DNA of 64,000 bases from Bradyrhizobium cytisi (GTDB taxonomy: Bacteria; Pseudomonadota; Alphaproteobacteria; Rhizobiales; Xanthobacteraceae). The notes below the pieces were generated by a model that was not told the DNA's origin, made no database searches, and saw only the letters and a list, made by a program, of their open reading frames with translations. Below are positions 31,353 through 41,937 of the stretch, piece after piece. Location: NCBI RefSeq assembly GCF_008123515.1, contig NZ_VSSR01000023.1:112501-176500 (forward strand). The letters run 5' to 3'. How positions within the stretch are numbered: the stretch's first letter is position 1; the number at the start of each line of letters is the position of its first letter. The position numbers and the translations under genes are program-made.

Positions 31353-33227
31353 ATGACGACGTCCGATACGGCCACGCATACGCAGCCTTTCCAGGCCGAG
31401 GTTTCCGAACTGCTGCACCTGATGGTGCACTCCGTCTATTCCGAGACCGACATCTTCCTGCGCGAGCTGGTCTCCAACGCCTCGGATGCCTGCGACAAGC
31501 TGCGTTACGAGGCGATCGCCAGTCCTGCACTGCTGGGTGAGGGCGACGCGCTCAAGATCCGGATCATCCCGAACAGGACGGCCACGACGCTCACGATCGC
31601 CGACAACGGTATCGGCATGGAGCGGCAAGAGCTGATCGACCATCTCGGCACCATCGCCCGCTCCGGCACCAAGGCCTTCGTGTCGAAGCTGAAGGAGGCC
31701 AAGGACGGCCTCGGCCTGATCGGCCAGTTCGGGGTCGGCTTCTATTCCGCCTTCATGGTCGCCGAGAAGATCGTCGTCGTCAGCCGCCGCGCCGGCGAGA
31801 GCGATGTCTGGACCTGGACGTCCTCAGGCGGCTCCGGCTTCGAGATCGCACGCGCCAGCGAGGAAGAGGCGGCCCGCGTGGCGCGCGGCACCGAGATCGT
31901 GCTGCACCTGAAGGACGATGCGAAGAAATATCTCGAGACCTACGAGATCGAGCGCATCGTTAGTGCTTATTCCGACAACATCCTCTTCCCGATCGAGCTC
32001 GTCCCGGAAGAGGGCGAGCCGCGCCAGATCAACTCGGCGAGCGCGCTGTGGCAGCGCTCGAAATCCGAGCTATCGACGGAGGACTACAAGAAGGCCTATC
32101 AGCAGATTGCCTCCGCCTTCGACGATCCTGCGATGACGCTGCATTATCGCGCCGAGGGCCGCTACTCCTACGCCGTGCTGCTGTTCGCGCCGTCGACCAA
32201 GCCGTTCGATCTGTTCGAGCCGAACCGCAAGGGCCGCGTCAAGCTCTATGTCCGCCGCGTCTTCATTACCGATGATGCGGATCTCTTGCCCGGCTATCTC
32301 CGCTTTATCCGCGGCGTCGTCGACAGCGAGGATCTCCCGCTCAACATCTCGCGCGAGATGCTCCAGAACAACCCGCAGCTGGTGCAGATCCGCAAGGCCG
32401 TTGCGACCCGCGTCGTCAACGAGCTCGAAACCCTCGCCGAGAAGGATGCGGAGAATTTCGCAAGGATCTGGGACGCCTTCGGTGCGGTGCTGAAAGAGGG
32501 CATCTACGAGGATTTCGAGCGCCGCGAGAAGTTGCTCGCGCTGTCTCGCTTCACCACCACCACCGGCGAGAAGCGCGCGCTCAAGGACGTCGTCGCCGAT
32601 TTCAAGCCGAACCAGACCGAGATCTATTATCTCGTCGGCGACAGCATCGAGCGGCTGAAGTCCAGTCCGCGGCTGGAAGCTGCGACCGCACGCGGCATTG
32701 AGGTGCTGCTGCTGTCCGATCCGGTCGATGCGTTCTGGACCTCGATGCCGACCGAGTTCGAGGGCAAGCCGCTGAAGTCGCTGAGTCAGGGCGATCTCAA
32801 TCTCGACCTGATCCCGCGCGTCGACGAGAAGGACGAGGCGAAGAAGGACGAGCCCGAGGCGGACGAGGCCGCCACCATCGCGGTGATCAAGGCGACGCTT
32901 GGCGAGCGCGTCAGCGATGTCAAGGCCTCGACCCGCCTCACCAGCTCCGCCTCCTGCCTCGTCGCCGACAGCCAGGGTCCGAGCCGCGAGCTCGAGCGCA
33001 TCCTGGCGCAGCAGAACCGCGGCATGCGCACCAGGCCGATCCTGGAGATCAATTTGCGCCATCCCATGGTCACGGCGATCACCAGGGCGCAGGCCGGCTC
33101 GAAGACGGTCGACGATCTCAGCCTGCTCCTGCTCGAACAGGCGCAGATTCTGGACGGCGAGCTGCCGGAGGATCCCGCCGCGTTTGCCGCAAGGCTGAAC
33201 CGGCTGGTGCTGCAGGGGCTGGGTTAG
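31353..33227 (+). CDS. htpG: molecular chaperone HtpG (Hsp90)
   Basis: 624 residues, full length. The GHKL ATPase motifs are clear: [26 protein letters not shown], and [14 protein letters not shown]. The middle domain ([20 protein letters not shown]) and C-terminal dimerisation domain follow. It is a cytosolic ATP-dependent chaperone for stress-damaged or client proteins. Start at 31353 ([17 protein letters not shown]). It is convergent with the RND gene, with only 12 bp between the stops. No heat-shock operator such as CIRCE was seen upstream. Confidence 0.97.
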   Translation: MTTSDTATHTQPFQAEVSELLHLMVHSVYSETDIFLRELVSNASDACDKLRYEAIASPALLGEGDALKIRIIPNRTATTLTIADNGIGMERQELIDHLGTIARSGTKAFVSKLKEAKDGLGLIGQFGVGFYSAFMVAEKIVVVSRRAGESDVWTWTSSGGSGFEIARASEEEAARVARGTEIVLHLKDDAKKYLETYEIERIVSAYSDNILFPIELVPEEGEPRQINSASALWQRSKSELSTEDYKKAYQQIASAFDDPAMTLHYRAEGRYSYAVLLFAPSTKPFDLFEPNRKGRVKLYVRRVFITDDADLLPGYLRFIRGVVDSEDLPLNISREMLQNNPQLVQIRKAVATRVVNELETLAEKDAENFARIWDAFGAVLKEGIYEDFERREKLLALSRFTTTTGEKRALKDVVADFKPNQTEIYYLVGDSIERLKSSPRLEAATARGIEVLLLSDPVDAFWTSMPTEFEGKPLKSLSQGDLNLDLIPRVDEKDEAKKDEPEADEAATIAVIKATLGERVSDVKASTRLTSSASCLVADSQGPSRELERILAQQNRGMRTRPILEINLRHPMVTAITRAQAGSKTVDDLSLLLLEQAQILDGELPEDPAAFAARLNRLVLQGLG

Positions 33228-33239
33228 CGCGAGCCCAGC

Positions 33240-36200
33240 TCACTCCGCCGCGTCCTTCTGCTCTTCGCTCTCGGCCTCCGGCTTCGGCTTCTTCTCCATC
33301 CAGCGTGACAACGTGTTGGAGAAGCGGTCGAGGTAAAGGTAGATGACGGGGGTCGTGAACAAGGTGAGCGCCTGGCTGACCACGAGACCGCCGACCATGG
33401 CGTAGCCGAGCGGTTGACGGATCTCGGCGCCGGTGCCGGTGCCGAGCATCAGGGGGACGCCGCCGAGCAGCGCCGCCATCGTCGTCATCATGATCGGCCG
33501 GAAGCGCAGCAGTGCTGCCTGGCGGATCGACTGCTCTGGCGTCAGATGCTGCTCGCGCTCGGCGGCGATGGCGAAGTCCACCATCATGATGCCGTTCTTC
33601 TTGACGATGCCGATCAGGAGGATGACCCCAATCAGGGCGATCAGGCTGAAATCAAAGCCGAAGACCATCAGGATCGCGATCGCGCCGACGCCGGCCGACG
33701 GCAGCGTGGACAGGATGGTCAGCGGATGGATATAGCTCTCGTACAGCACCCCCAGCACCAGATAGACCACGACGAGTGCGGCGAGGATCAGCATCGGCAC
33801 GGTGCCGAGCGACTGCTGGAACGCCTGCGCAGTCCCCTGGAAGCTCATTGACAGCGTCGGCGGCGCACCCATCTCGCCGACCGCGCGCATTACGGCGGCG
33901 GTCGCCTGTCCGAGCGCCACACCCTCGGCAAGGTTGAAGCTGATCGTCACCGCCGGAAACTGGCTCTGGTGCGCGATCGCGAGCGGTCGCACCGGCTCGT
34001 TGGTCCAGCGACAGATGACGGAGAGCGGGACCTCGTCGCCGCTCAGCGGCGACTTGATGTAGAGCTTGTCGAGCGTGTCGAGCTTGCCTTGCAGCGCCGG
34101 CGTGATCTCGAGCACGACATGATAGCTGTTGGTCTGCGTGAAATATTGCGCCACCTGGCGTTGGCCGAAGGCATCGTAGAGCGTGTCGTCGATCAACTGC
34201 GGCTGGATGCCGTAGCGTGCGGCGGTGTCGCGATTGATCGTGAGCTGCACCGTCGTGCCCTCGGTCTGCTGGTCGGTGGCGACGTCGCGAAGCTCCGGCA
34301 GGCCTCTCATCTCCGTCAGGATCTTGGGCGCCCATGCGTCCAATTCGGCGAGATTGGCGTCCTGGAGCGTGAACTCGAACTGGGTGCGGGTGGCGCGACC
34401 GCCGAGCCGTACGTCTTGCGAGGCCTGCATATAGAGGCGCGCGCCCTCGACCTTGGCGAGCTTCGGCCGCAGCCGCGCGATGATCTGTTGCGCATTGGCG
34501 TCGCGCTCCCCGAGCGGCTTCAGCGTGATATACATGCGCCCCGAATTGAGCGCCGTGCCACCCCCGCCGATGAACATCGCGATGGAATCGACGGCGGGGT
34601 CGGCCTGCACAATGGCATTGAGCGCCTCCTGCCGCCGCTTCATCTCGGCGAAGGAGATGTCCTGGGGCATTTCCGACACCGCGGTGAGGAATCCGTTGTC
34701 CTGCTGCGGGAAGAAGCCTTTGGGGATCAGGATGAACAGCAGCGCCGACAGCGCGACGGTGGCGAAAAAAACGCAGAGCGTGACGAGACTATGCCGCAGC
34801 GCGAGGTCGAGCCCGCGCTCGTAGGCGCCGAGCAGCCGCTCGTACAGCCGCTCGCTCCATTGGTAGAAGCGGCCGCCGCGGGCCTCGTGGCCGGAACGTA
34901 GAAAACGCGAGGCCATCATCGGCGTCAGGGTCAGCGACACCACGAGCGAGACGAAGATCGCCATGGACAGCGTCACCGCAAATTCGCGAAATAGCCGGCC
35001 GATAATGCCGCCCATCAGCAGCAGCGGGATCAGCACGGCGACCAGCGATATGCTGATGGAGACGATGGTGAAGCCGATCTCGGCCGCGCCCTTGTAGGCG
35101 GCGGTGACCGGGTTCTCGCCCCGCTCGACATAGCGCGTGATGTTCTCCAGCATCACGATAGCGTCGTCGACCACAAAGCCGACCGCGATGGTCAGCGCCA
35201 TCAGCGAGAGATTGTCCACCGAGTAGCCGAACACCCACATCAGCGAGCAGGCCCCGAGCAGGGCCAGCGGCACGGTGATGCTCGGGATGATCGTGGCCCA
35301 GAAGCTGCGCAGGAAGATGAAGATCACCATCACCACCAGCGCGATGGTGATCATGAGCGTGATCTGCACCTCGTCGACCGCGGCGCGGATGGTGATGGTG
35401 CGGTCGCTGATGATCTTGATGCTGATCGCGGGCGGGATCGCCGCGATCAGCCGCGGCAGCTTCTGCGTGATGCGGTTGACCGTCTCGATGACGTTGGCGC
35501 CTGGCTGCTTGAAAATGACGAGGAATACGCCGCGCTTGCCGTCGGCCCAGGCAGCGGTCTTCATGTCCTCCGGTCCCGACACCGCCTCGCCGATGTCGCG
35601 AATCCGCAAAGGCGCTCCGTTACGATAAGCGATGATCACATCCTGCCACTGCGTAGCCTCGAGCAGCTGGTCGTTGGCGTAGACAGTGTAGGCGCGCCGC
35701 GTGCCGTCGATGTTGCCCTTCGGGCTGTCCGTGGTCGCAACCGCGATCTGGCTGCGCACGTCCTCCAGCGACAGGCCCTTGGCGACCAGCTTGGCCGGAT
35801 CGACCTGGATGCGCACCGAGGGCTTCTGCTGCCCGCCGACAAACACCTGCGCGACACCCGGAATCTGGCTGATCTGCTGCGCAAGCTGGGCGTCGGTAAG
35901 GTCGCTGACGGTGGTCAGGGGCAGCGTGTCGGAAGTTGCCGACAGGATCATGATCGGCGAGTCCGCCGGGTTGACCTTGCGATAAGTCGGCGGCGAGGGG
36001 AGGTTCTTCGGCAATTGGCCGCTCGCTGCGTTGATCGCAGCCTGCACGTCGTTGGCGGCGGCATCGATCAGGCGATTAAGATCGAACTGGATGGTGATCG
36101 ATGCCGAGCCGAGCGAGCTCGTCGACGTCATCTGCGCGATGCCCGGGATTTGCGCGAGCTGGCGCTCGAGCGGCTGCGCCACGGAGGAGGCCATGGTTTC

Positions 36201-36374
36201 GGGGCTACCGCCGGGAAGCGACGCGGAAACCTGGATGGTCGGAAAGTCGACCTGCGGCAGCGGCGCAACCGGCAGCAGAGGGTAGGCCACGAGGCCAACG
36301 AACAGGATGCCCGCCATCAGCAGCGAGGTGCCGATCGGATAGCGGATGAACGGAGACGAGAAGCTCTCTTGCAT
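33240..36374 (-). CDS. RND efflux permease (MdtB/MdtC type)
   Basis: 1044 residues, the full length for hydrophobe/amphiphile efflux permeases. N-terminus MQESFSSPFIRYPIGTSLLM, then PLPQVDFPTIQVSASLPGGS and TSSLGSASITIQFDLNR, hallmarks of MdtB/MdtC. The proton-relay region VGFVVDDAIVMLENI in TM4 is intact. It is an inner-membrane proton antiporter that normally works with a periplasmic adaptor and TolC-like channel, but neither gene is adjacent in this window: upstream there are only an intergenic region and a DUF3551 gene. Confidence 0.93.
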   Translation of the reverse strand: MQESFSSPFIRYPIGTSLLMAGILFVGLVAYPLLPVAPLPQVDFPTIQVSASLPGGSPETMASSVAQPLERQLAQIPGIAQMTSTSSLGSASITIQFDLNRLIDAAANDVQAAINAASGQLPKNLPSPPTYRKVNPADSPIMILSATSDTLPLTTVSDLTDAQLAQQISQIPGVAQVFVGGQQKPSVRIQVDPAKLVAKGLSLEDVRSQIAVATTDSPKGNIDGTRRAYTVYANDQLLEATQWQDVIIAYRNGAPLRIRDIGEAVSGPEDMKTAAWADGKRGVFLVIFKQPGANVIETVNRITQKLPRLIAAIPPAISIKIISDRTITIRAAVDEVQITLMITIALVVMVIFIFLRSFWATIIPSITVPLALLGACSLMWVFGYSVDNLSLMALTIAVGFVVDDAIVMLENITRYVERGENPVTAAYKGAAEIGFTIVSISISLVAVLIPLLLMGGIIGRLFREFAVTLSMAIFVSLVVSLTLTPMMASRFLRSGHEARGGRFYQWSERLYERLLGAYERGLDLALRHSLVTLCVFFATVALSALLFILIPKGFFPQQDNGFLTAVSEMPQDISFAEMKRRQEALNAIVQADPAVDSIAMFIGGGGTALNSGRMYITLKPLGERDANAQQIIARLRPKLAKVEGARLYMQASQDVRLGGRATRTQFEFTLQDANLAELDAWAPKILTEMRGLPELRDVATDQQTEGTTVQLTINRDTAARYGIQPQLIDDTLYDAFGQRQVAQYFTQTNSYHVVLEITPALQGKLDTLDKLYIKSPLSGDEVPLSVICRWTNEPVRPLAIAHQSQFPAVTISFNLAEGVALGQATAAVMRAVGEMGAPPTLSMSFQGTAQAFQQSLGTVPMLILAALVVVYLVLGVLYESYIHPLTILSTLPSAGVGAIAILMVFGFDFSLIALIGVILLIGIVKKNGIMMVDFAIAAEREQHLTPEQSIRQAALLRFRPIMMTTMAALLGGVPLMLGTGTGAEIRQPLGYAMVGGLVVSQALTLFTTPVIYLYLDRFSNTLSRWMEKKPKPEAESEEQKDAAE

Positions 36375-36800
36375 GCTCTGGGACCAAAGGTTGGCCAGCG
36401 CATCTTCTCCCCGCGCACGGCGGAGCCGCGCTCAAAAGCCCGAGCGCGAATGTGCGTTTCCTCCAGCCCATATGTTTGTTGATTGCCCTGGAACGTCATC
36501 GGGCCTGGGCCAGCGTTGTGATCGAGAGACTAGTCCGTTCGCCCAGACGTGCGAACGGATTCCTGCGCCGGTGGCGTGCGACCTTGGTCGAAGGATGGTT
36601 GTACGGAGATATGCGTTCAGTGCGGGTCGGGCACGGAGCGCCTTCACCGTTTCGGATCGTTACGGCGCCGTGTCGGATCGTTTTTGATGCTTGTCACAAG
36701 CGGGAGAGGTATGAGTAGGAACGATCGCTTCTTTCGCGCCGTTGTGCCATATCGAAATGGCATAACGCCTGCCGTTGCTACCAATTCGAGGAAATGTCCG
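36375..36800. other. 426-bp divergent intergenic region
   Basis: Between the RND gene (minus) and the DUF3551 gene (plus). A GGAAC (about 36491) is followed by CGTT with a 19-bp spacer, too long for a sigma-EcfG promoter. A GTTCGCCCAGACGTGCGAAC inverted repeat is present around 36537-36556. No gene recognised. Confidence 0.4.
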
Positions 36801-37091
36801 ATGCGCCTGCCTCTCCTGACCCTCACCGCCATTGCCACGCTGTTCGTTGCGGCAGATGCCAGCGCCCAGACCTATGATCCGCGTTACCCGGTGTGCATGC
36901 ACAAATACACGGGTGGTGGCGGCGGCTTGGGTGGTGGTGGCGGCGGCGGCTATTTCGACTGCAGCTTCACTTCGCTGGAGCAGTGCCGCGCCACGGCATC
37001 GGGCCTCGCGGCCAGCTGCGACGTCAATCCCTATTACGCTTTCGATAAGCCGCCGCCCCCGCCACGCAGGCGTCATAAGCAGGTGTACTGA
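36801..37091 (+). CDS. DUF3551 small secreted protein
   Basis: 96 residues from the ATG at 36801, preceded by GAGGAAA. A signal peptide ends ADASA-QT near residue 24. The mature part has YDPRYPVCMHKYTG, a Gly-rich run, then DCSFTSLEQCRATASGLAAS and CDVNPYY, the cysteine pattern of DUF3551, a family abundant in Bradyrhizobium. Probably two disulfides in the periplasm. A Pro-rich basic tail closes it. Function of the family unknown. Longer in-frame upstream extension has no binding site. Confidence 0.82.
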   Translation: MRLPLLTLTAIATLFVAADASAQTYDPRYPVCMHKYTGGGGGLGGGGGGGYFDCSFTSLEQCRATASGLAASCDVNPYYAFDKPPPPPRRRHKQVY

Positions 37092-37152
37092 CGGATTGTG
37101 ATGCGGTCGTCCGGGATGACGATCCGCTTGCTTGGCGCGTAGAAGCCGCGAG

Positions 37153-38133
37153 CTATTCTTTCCTGATCCCCGACAGCTCCACCACCTTGCGCCAGCGCTC
37201 GGTCTCGGCGGTCAGCATGCCGCCGAACGCGCCTGCATTGCCGTGCAGCGGGATCGCGCCGAGCTCGGCGAGGCGCGCCTTGATCCCGGCGTCGGACAGC
37301 GCCGCGTCGACCTCGCCATTGAGCAGGTCGACGATCTCGCGCGGCGTGTCGTAGGGAGCGCCGACGCCGTAGAACGAGGATGTCTCGTAACCGGAAAGTG
37401 TGTCGGCGATCGGTGGCACGTCAGGCAAAATCTCCGAGCGATCGCGCGTGGTGATGCCGAGCGCGCGCAGCTTGCCGGTGCGCACCAGCTCGAACGACGA
37501 GGTGACGTTGTCGAACATGCCCTGGATCTGCCCGCTCATCACGTCGGTCAGGCCCGGCGCGGAGCCGCGGTACGGCACATGCGTGAACTGGACGCCGGCC
37601 ATCGACTTGAACAATTCGCCGGAGAGATGCAGCGAGGTGCCGATGCCGGAGGAGGCGATCGACATCTTGCCGGGATTGGCCTTGGCATAGGCGATGAAGT
37701 CGGAGCCGCTCTTCACCGGCAAATCGTTGTTGACGACCAGCACCAGTGGAATGCGCGCAACGCCGGCGACCGGCGCGATGCCCTTGGCGAAATCGTACGG
37801 CAGCGCCGGATCGAACGAGGCGTTGATCGCATTCGCTGTCGAGGTCAACAGCAGCGTGTAGCCATCTGGCGCGGACGTGATCACCGCCTGTGTGCCGATA
37901 TTGCTGCCGGCGCCGGGTTTGTTCTCGACCACGAAGGTCTGGCCGAGCCGGTCGGACAGCCGCTGGCAGATCAGACGTGACAGCACGTCGGTGGCGCCGC
38001 CCGGTGCATAGGGCACCACCCATTTCACGCTGCGCGACGGATAAGACGGGTTGCCGATCGCGAAGGCGCGCGGAGCGATGAGCGTGGCCGCGGCACAGGC
38101 GGCGGTCTGAAGGAAGTGTCGCTTGGTGATCAT
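37153..38133 (-). CDS. Bug-family (TctC-like) periplasmic substrate-binding protein
   Basis: 326 residues from the ATG at 38133, with GGAGG seven bases upstream; this is better than an in-frame ATG 15 codons earlier. A signal peptide (MITKRHFLQTAACAAATLIA ... AFA) is followed by YPSRSVKWVVPYAPGGATDV, the Bug-family opening, and PGAGSNIGTQAV in the ligand loop. Such receptors bind carboxylates for tripartite tricarboxylate transporters. No TctA/TctB membrane genes are adjacent, so it is an orphan receptor, which is common for this family. Confidence 0.92.
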   Translation of the reverse strand: MITKRHFLQTAACAAATLIAPRAFAIGNPSYPSRSVKWVVPYAPGGATDVLSRLICQRLSDRLGQTFVVENKPGAGSNIGTQAVITSAPDGYTLLLTSTANAINASFDPALPYDFAKGIAPVAGVARIPLVLVVNNDLPVKSGSDFIAYAKANPGKMSIASSGIGTSLHLSGELFKSMAGVQFTHVPYRGSAPGLTDVMSGQIQGMFDNVTSSFELVRTGKLRALGITTRDRSEILPDVPPIADTLSGYETSSFYGVGAPYDTPREIVDLLNGEVDAALSDAGIKARLAELGAIPLHGNAGAFGGMLTAETERWRKVVELSGIRKE

Positions 38134-38356
38134 CGCAGCCTCCAGTTCATCTTGCGGCGAAGGGGACGCGCACAGCACGTCCGAAAGTCTGGATTTGCTA
38201 TCGCAAGAATCGCCCCAGGCCGCACGACGTTCCCGTCGGCTTGGTAAAGGATGATCGCAGTTAATCGAGAGCTAACCGAGTTTTACCTTGTCTCTTAACA
38301 CCTGGGCAGGACGCGCGAGCTAAGTTGCCGGGAACAAGCAGATACCGCCCGAAAGA

Positions 38357-40171
38357 ATGAACGGCATGACCACCGGCGTCATCGAGCAAACGAAAGCCGC
38401 GCGCGCCCCCTCGGCTTCAAAGATCTGGCTGAAGGCGATCGAGCTGACTGCGCGGATCGAGACGCGGCCGGGCCGTCTCTTCGCCGACGTCGTCGACGAT
38501 TGGGCACGTCGCCAGCCCGACCGCGTCGCGCTGGTCACGGACGACGGAAGCCTCGACTATGACGGGCTGTCGAAGCGCATCAACCGCTATGCGCGCTGGG
38601 CGCTCTCGGCCGGCGTCGCCAAAGGAGATACTGTCGGCCTGATCATGCCGAACGGCATCGATTATGTCGCGGCCTGGCTCGGCATCAGCCGCGTTGGTGG
38701 CGTAGTGGCGCTGATCAATACCAAGCTTGTCGGGCAGTCTCTCGCGCATTGCGTCGATGTCGCAAAGCCCTCGCATATCATCGTCGCGCATGAGCTCGCG
38801 GAGACGCTGGAGAGCGCGAGGCCGCATCTGAACACCGACGCCAAGATCTGGACCCGTGGTGATGCCCGCAGCGCGCGCGCGATCGATGTTGCGCTTGCCG
38901 CGCTCGATGACGGGGCGCTGTCGCCGGAGGAGCACGGTGTCGTCACCATCGATGACCGCGCGCTGCTGATCTACACCTCCGGTACCACCGGCCTGCCGAA
39001 GGCCGCCAGCATCAGCCATCGCCGCATCCTCAATTGGGCTTTCTGGTTCGCGGGTCTCACCGGCGCGACGCCGCAGGACCGGCTCTATGATTGCCTGCCG
39101 CTGTTCCACTCGGTTGGCGGCATCGTCGCGCCTTGCAGCATGCTCGCCGCCGGCGGCTCGGTGGTGATCGCGGAGAAATTTTCGGCCTCGAACTTCTGGC
39201 CCGACATCGTGCGGCACGACTGTACGCTGTTTCAGTATATCGGCGAGCTCTGCCGCTATCTGCTCAAGGCGCCGCCGTCGGAATACGAAAACCGTCACCG
39301 CCTGCGGCTGGTCTGCGGCAATGGCCTGCGCGGCGATATCTGGGAGGATTTCCAGGGCCGTTTCGCCATTCCCAGCATTCTTGAATTCTATGCCGCGACC
39401 GAAGGCAATTTCTCGCTGTTCAACGTCGAGGGCCTGCCGGGCGCCATCGGCCGCATCCCGCCGCTGCTTGCGCATCGCTTTCCCGCAGGCCTCGTCAGGC
39501 TCGATCCCGCCAGCGGCGCGCCGCTGCGCAATGGCGAGGGCTTCTGCATCGCCTGCGCGCGCGGTGAGGCGGGTGAGGCTATCGGCCGTATCGGCCAGGC
39601 GGACGAGGGCGGTGGCCGCTTCGAGGGCTATACCGATGCCGGCGAGACCGAGAAGAAGATCCTTCGCGACGTCTTCGCCAAGGGCGATGCCTGGTTTCGC
39701 ACCGGCGATCTGATGCGGCTCGACGACAGGGGCTTCTTCCACTTCGTCGATCGCATCGGCGATACCTTCCGTTGGAAGGGCGAGAACGTCGCGACCTCCG
39801 AGGTCAACGACGCCGTGCGCGATTTCACCGGCGTGGTCGATGCCACCACCTACGGCGTCAGCATCCCCGGCGCCGACGGCCGCGCCGGCATGAGCGCGAT
39901 CGTCGTGAACGAAGGATTTGATATCGCCGCACTGTCTGCCTATCTCGCGCAGCGGCTGCCGGCCTATGCCCGCCCGGTCTTCATCCGCATCTCGCGCGAG
40001 CTCGATGCGACCGAGACATTCAAGCAGAAGAAGGGCGAGCTCGCGCGCGCGGGCTTTGACCCGGGTGCAATAGAAGACGCGATGTTCATGCTCGAGCCGA
40101 GATCCGGCGCCTATGTCGCGCTCGATTCCAGGGCTTTTGCGCAGATCGTGGACGGTACGATCAGGCTGTAG
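38357..40171 (+). CDS. long-chain acyl-CoA synthetase, FATP-type
   Basis: 604 residues. AMP-binding motif LLIYTSGTTGLPKAASISHR, the FATP-type stretch LEFYAATEGNFSLFNVEGLP, and DRIGDTFRWKGENVATSEV near the C-terminus. The FATP/very-long-chain acyl-CoA synthetase group couples uptake and CoA activation of long or bulky carboxylic acids; membrane association is usual. ATG at 38357 is taken; 38366 is an alternative. The ACP operon starts 151 bp downstream in the same direction and could depend on this enzyme for substrate. Confidence 0.9.
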   Translation: MNGMTTGVIEQTKAARAPSASKIWLKAIELTARIETRPGRLFADVVDDWARRQPDRVALVTDDGSLDYDGLSKRINRYARWALSAGVAKGDTVGLIMPNGIDYVAAWLGISRVGGVVALINTKLVGQSLAHCVDVAKPSHIIVAHELAETLESARPHLNTDAKIWTRGDARSARAIDVALAALDDGALSPEEHGVVTIDDRALLIYTSGTTGLPKAASISHRRILNWAFWFAGLTGATPQDRLYDCLPLFHSVGGIVAPCSMLAAGGSVVIAEKFSASNFWPDIVRHDCTLFQYIGELCRYLLKAPPSEYENRHRLRLVCGNGLRGDIWEDFQGRFAIPSILEFYAATEGNFSLFNVEGLPGAIGRIPPLLAHRFPAGLVRLDPASGAPLRNGEGFCIACARGEAGEAIGRIGQADEGGGRFEGYTDAGETEKKILRDVFAKGDAWFRTGDLMRLDDRGFFHFVDRIGDTFRWKGENVATSEVNDAVRDFTGVVDATTYGVSIPGADGRAGMSAIVVNEGFDIAALSAYLAQRLPAYARPVFIRISRELDATETFKQKKGELARAGFDPGAIEDAMFMLEPRSGAYVALDSRAFAQIVDGTIRL

Positions 40172-40322
40172 CCGCGGCAAAATCGAGAGATAGGTCCAAT
40201 TTTATCTGAATTGTCCAAGAGGCCATTTACTTCTGTCGGGTAAACAAGCGGCCACGGGAAGGCGGTCATCACGAGCCGCCGCAAGACTACGATCGATTAA
40301 CTAAGTAAGAGGCGAGCCAGCC

Positions 40323-40568
40323 ATGTCGGTACGATCCAAGGTCATTGAAGCGATTCAGCAGATCGCTAGGGAACAGCACGTCACGCTTCCCGCACTCTCG
40401 GACGATCTGTCCCTGCACGAGACGGGCTTCGACTCGCTCGCCTTCGCGATCCTGGTCGCACGTCTCGAGGACGAGACCGGCGTCGATCCCTTCACCATTT
40501 CCGAGGACGCAGCGTTCCCCGCCACCGTGGGCGATTTCGTGCGGGCCTACGAAAATGTCCCCGCGTGA
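40323..40568 (+). CDS. acyl carrier protein
   Basis: 81 residues, typical ACP size. The phosphopantetheine attachment motif GFDSLAFAILVARLEDETGV places Ser38. It is acidic and begins MSVRSKVIEAIQQIAREQHV. It is not the fatty-acid-synthesis AcpP, which has DSLDTVELVMA, so a dedicated carrier is likely. Its last 14 bases overlap the start of an adenylate-forming enzyme gene, which strongly suggests that enzyme loads it. Confidence 0.9.
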   Translation: MSVRSKVIEAIQQIAREQHVTLPALSDDLSLHETGFDSLAFAILVARLEDETGVDPFTISEDAAFPATVGDFVRAYENVPA

Positions 40569-41937
40569 GATCTTTGCGCTCCGTGACCATCTCGGCGCGG
40601 AGCTGAAGGGCCGCAACCTGTCGGATGCGCACCATGTCGTGTCGCTGACCGATATCTTGTCGCAGACCGTCCTCGTCGGCCGCCTGCGCGAGCTGTCCGG
40701 CCGCGCCGTGTTGCTGAAGCTGTCGGACCAGCTCCGGTCGGGCCTCGCCATGATCGAGCTCGACGGTATCGTCCGTCGCATGTTGCTGTGCCCGCCGGAT
40801 CTCGACCCGGCGCATCTGGACGCCCTGATCGCAGATGCCGGGATCGATGCTGTCGTCACCGACGAGCCTGATCGCTGGACCGCGACCGGCGTGTCGCTGG
40901 TCGTTACTGCACAATTGCCGCTTCAATCCACCGCGCCTGCGCAGACCGAAAGCGCGACCGAATGGCTGATGCTGACGTCGGGCACATCAGGCGTGCCGAA
41001 AATCGTCGGCCATACGCTGGAAGCGCTCACGGGCGCTATCGTCGCCGAAGGCCCCGCCAAGGGCCCCGCGCCGGTCTGGGCCACGTTCTATGACATCCGG
41101 CGCTATGGCGGCCTGCAGATCTTCCTTCGCGCCGTCCTCTCCGGTGGCTCGATGGTGCTGTCGGACCCGCACGAGGCGCTCGCCGATCACGTTGCCCGGC
41201 TGAACGCGCGCGGGGTCTCGCACATCTCCGGCACGCCGTCGCACTGGCGCAAGCTCCTGATGAGCGGCTCCGCCGCGCAGTTTGCGCCGGGCTATGTTCG
41301 CCTCTCCGGGGAGATCGCCGACCAGGCGGTGCTCGACGGCCTCAAGGCGGCATTCCCCAATTCGTCCGTCGGCCATGCCTATGCCTCGACCGAGGCCGGC
41401 GTCGGCTTCGCCGTCAACGACGGGCTCGAAGGTTTTCCGGCGAACTATCTCGGCAACCGTAACGGCGTCGAGATGAAAGTTGTCGACGGCTCGCTCCGGA
41501 TCCGATCGACGCGCACGGCACACGCCTATATCGGCCGTAACGCGGCTGCGCTCACCGACGGCGACGGTTTCGTCGATAGTGGCGATATCGTCGAACTGCG
41601 CGGCGACCGCTATTATTTCGTCGGCCGACGCGGCGGCATCATCAATATCGGCGGGCTGAAAGTGCATCCCGAGGAGATCGAGGCGGCGATCAACCGTCAT
41701 CCCGACGTGCGGATGTCGCGGGCGAAATCGCGGCGCAGCCCGATCACGGGCGGCATCGTTGTCGCCGACGTGATCCTTGCCGACGGCACCGACCAGGCAC
41801 GCGCGAAGGAAATTCGTGACCAGATCCTGGATCAGTGCCGCGCGCAGCTGGCGTCCCACAAGGTGCCGGCGGTGGTCCGCTTCGTCGAGGCGCTCGACGT
41901 CACGCCGGCCGGCAAACTGGCGCGCACCGATGCATAA
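40555..41937 (+). CDS. class I adenylate-forming enzyme (putative acyl-ACP loading ligase)
   Basis: 460 residues from the ATG at 40555, which overlaps the ACP gene; the longer frame runs through the ACP gene and is not real. Motif A3 LTSGTSGVPK is at 140-149, then GTPSHWRKLLMSG, HAYASTEAGVGFAV (A5), DSGDIVELRGDRYYFVGRRG (A7-A8) and the C-terminal lysine in PAGKLARTD. It is shorter than acyl-CoA ligases and resembles ligases that charge carrier proteins. It ends overlapping the SDR gene by 8 bp. Substrate unknown. Confidence 0.85.
   Translation: MSPREIFALRDHLGAELKGRNLSDAHHVVSLTDILSQTVLVGRLRELSGRAVLLKLSDQLRSGLAMIELDGIVRRMLLCPPDLDPAHLDALIADAGIDAVVTDEPDRWTATGVSLVVTAQLPLQSTAPAQTESATEWLMLTSGTSGVPKIVGHTLEALTGAIVAEGPAKGPAPVWATFYDIRRYGGLQIFLRAVLSGGSMVLSDPHEALADHVARLNARGVSHISGTPSHWRKLLMSGSAAQFAPGYVRLSGEIADQAVLDGLKAAFPNSSVGHAYASTEAGVGFAVNDGLEGFPANYLGNRNGVEMKVVDGSLRIRSTRTAHAYIGRNAAALTDGDGFVDSGDIVELRGDRYYFVGRRGGIINIGGLKVHPEEIEAAINRHPDVRMSRAKSRRSPITGGIVVADVILADGTDQARAKEIRDQILDQCRAQLASHKVPAVVRFVEALDVTPAGKLARTDA

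Noticed and set aside
36491..36520. GGAAC followed by CGTT upstream of the DUF3551 gene as a sigma-EcfG promoter
   Set aside because: The spacer is 19 bp, outside the accepted 16-17 bp, and it is ~290 bp from the gene.
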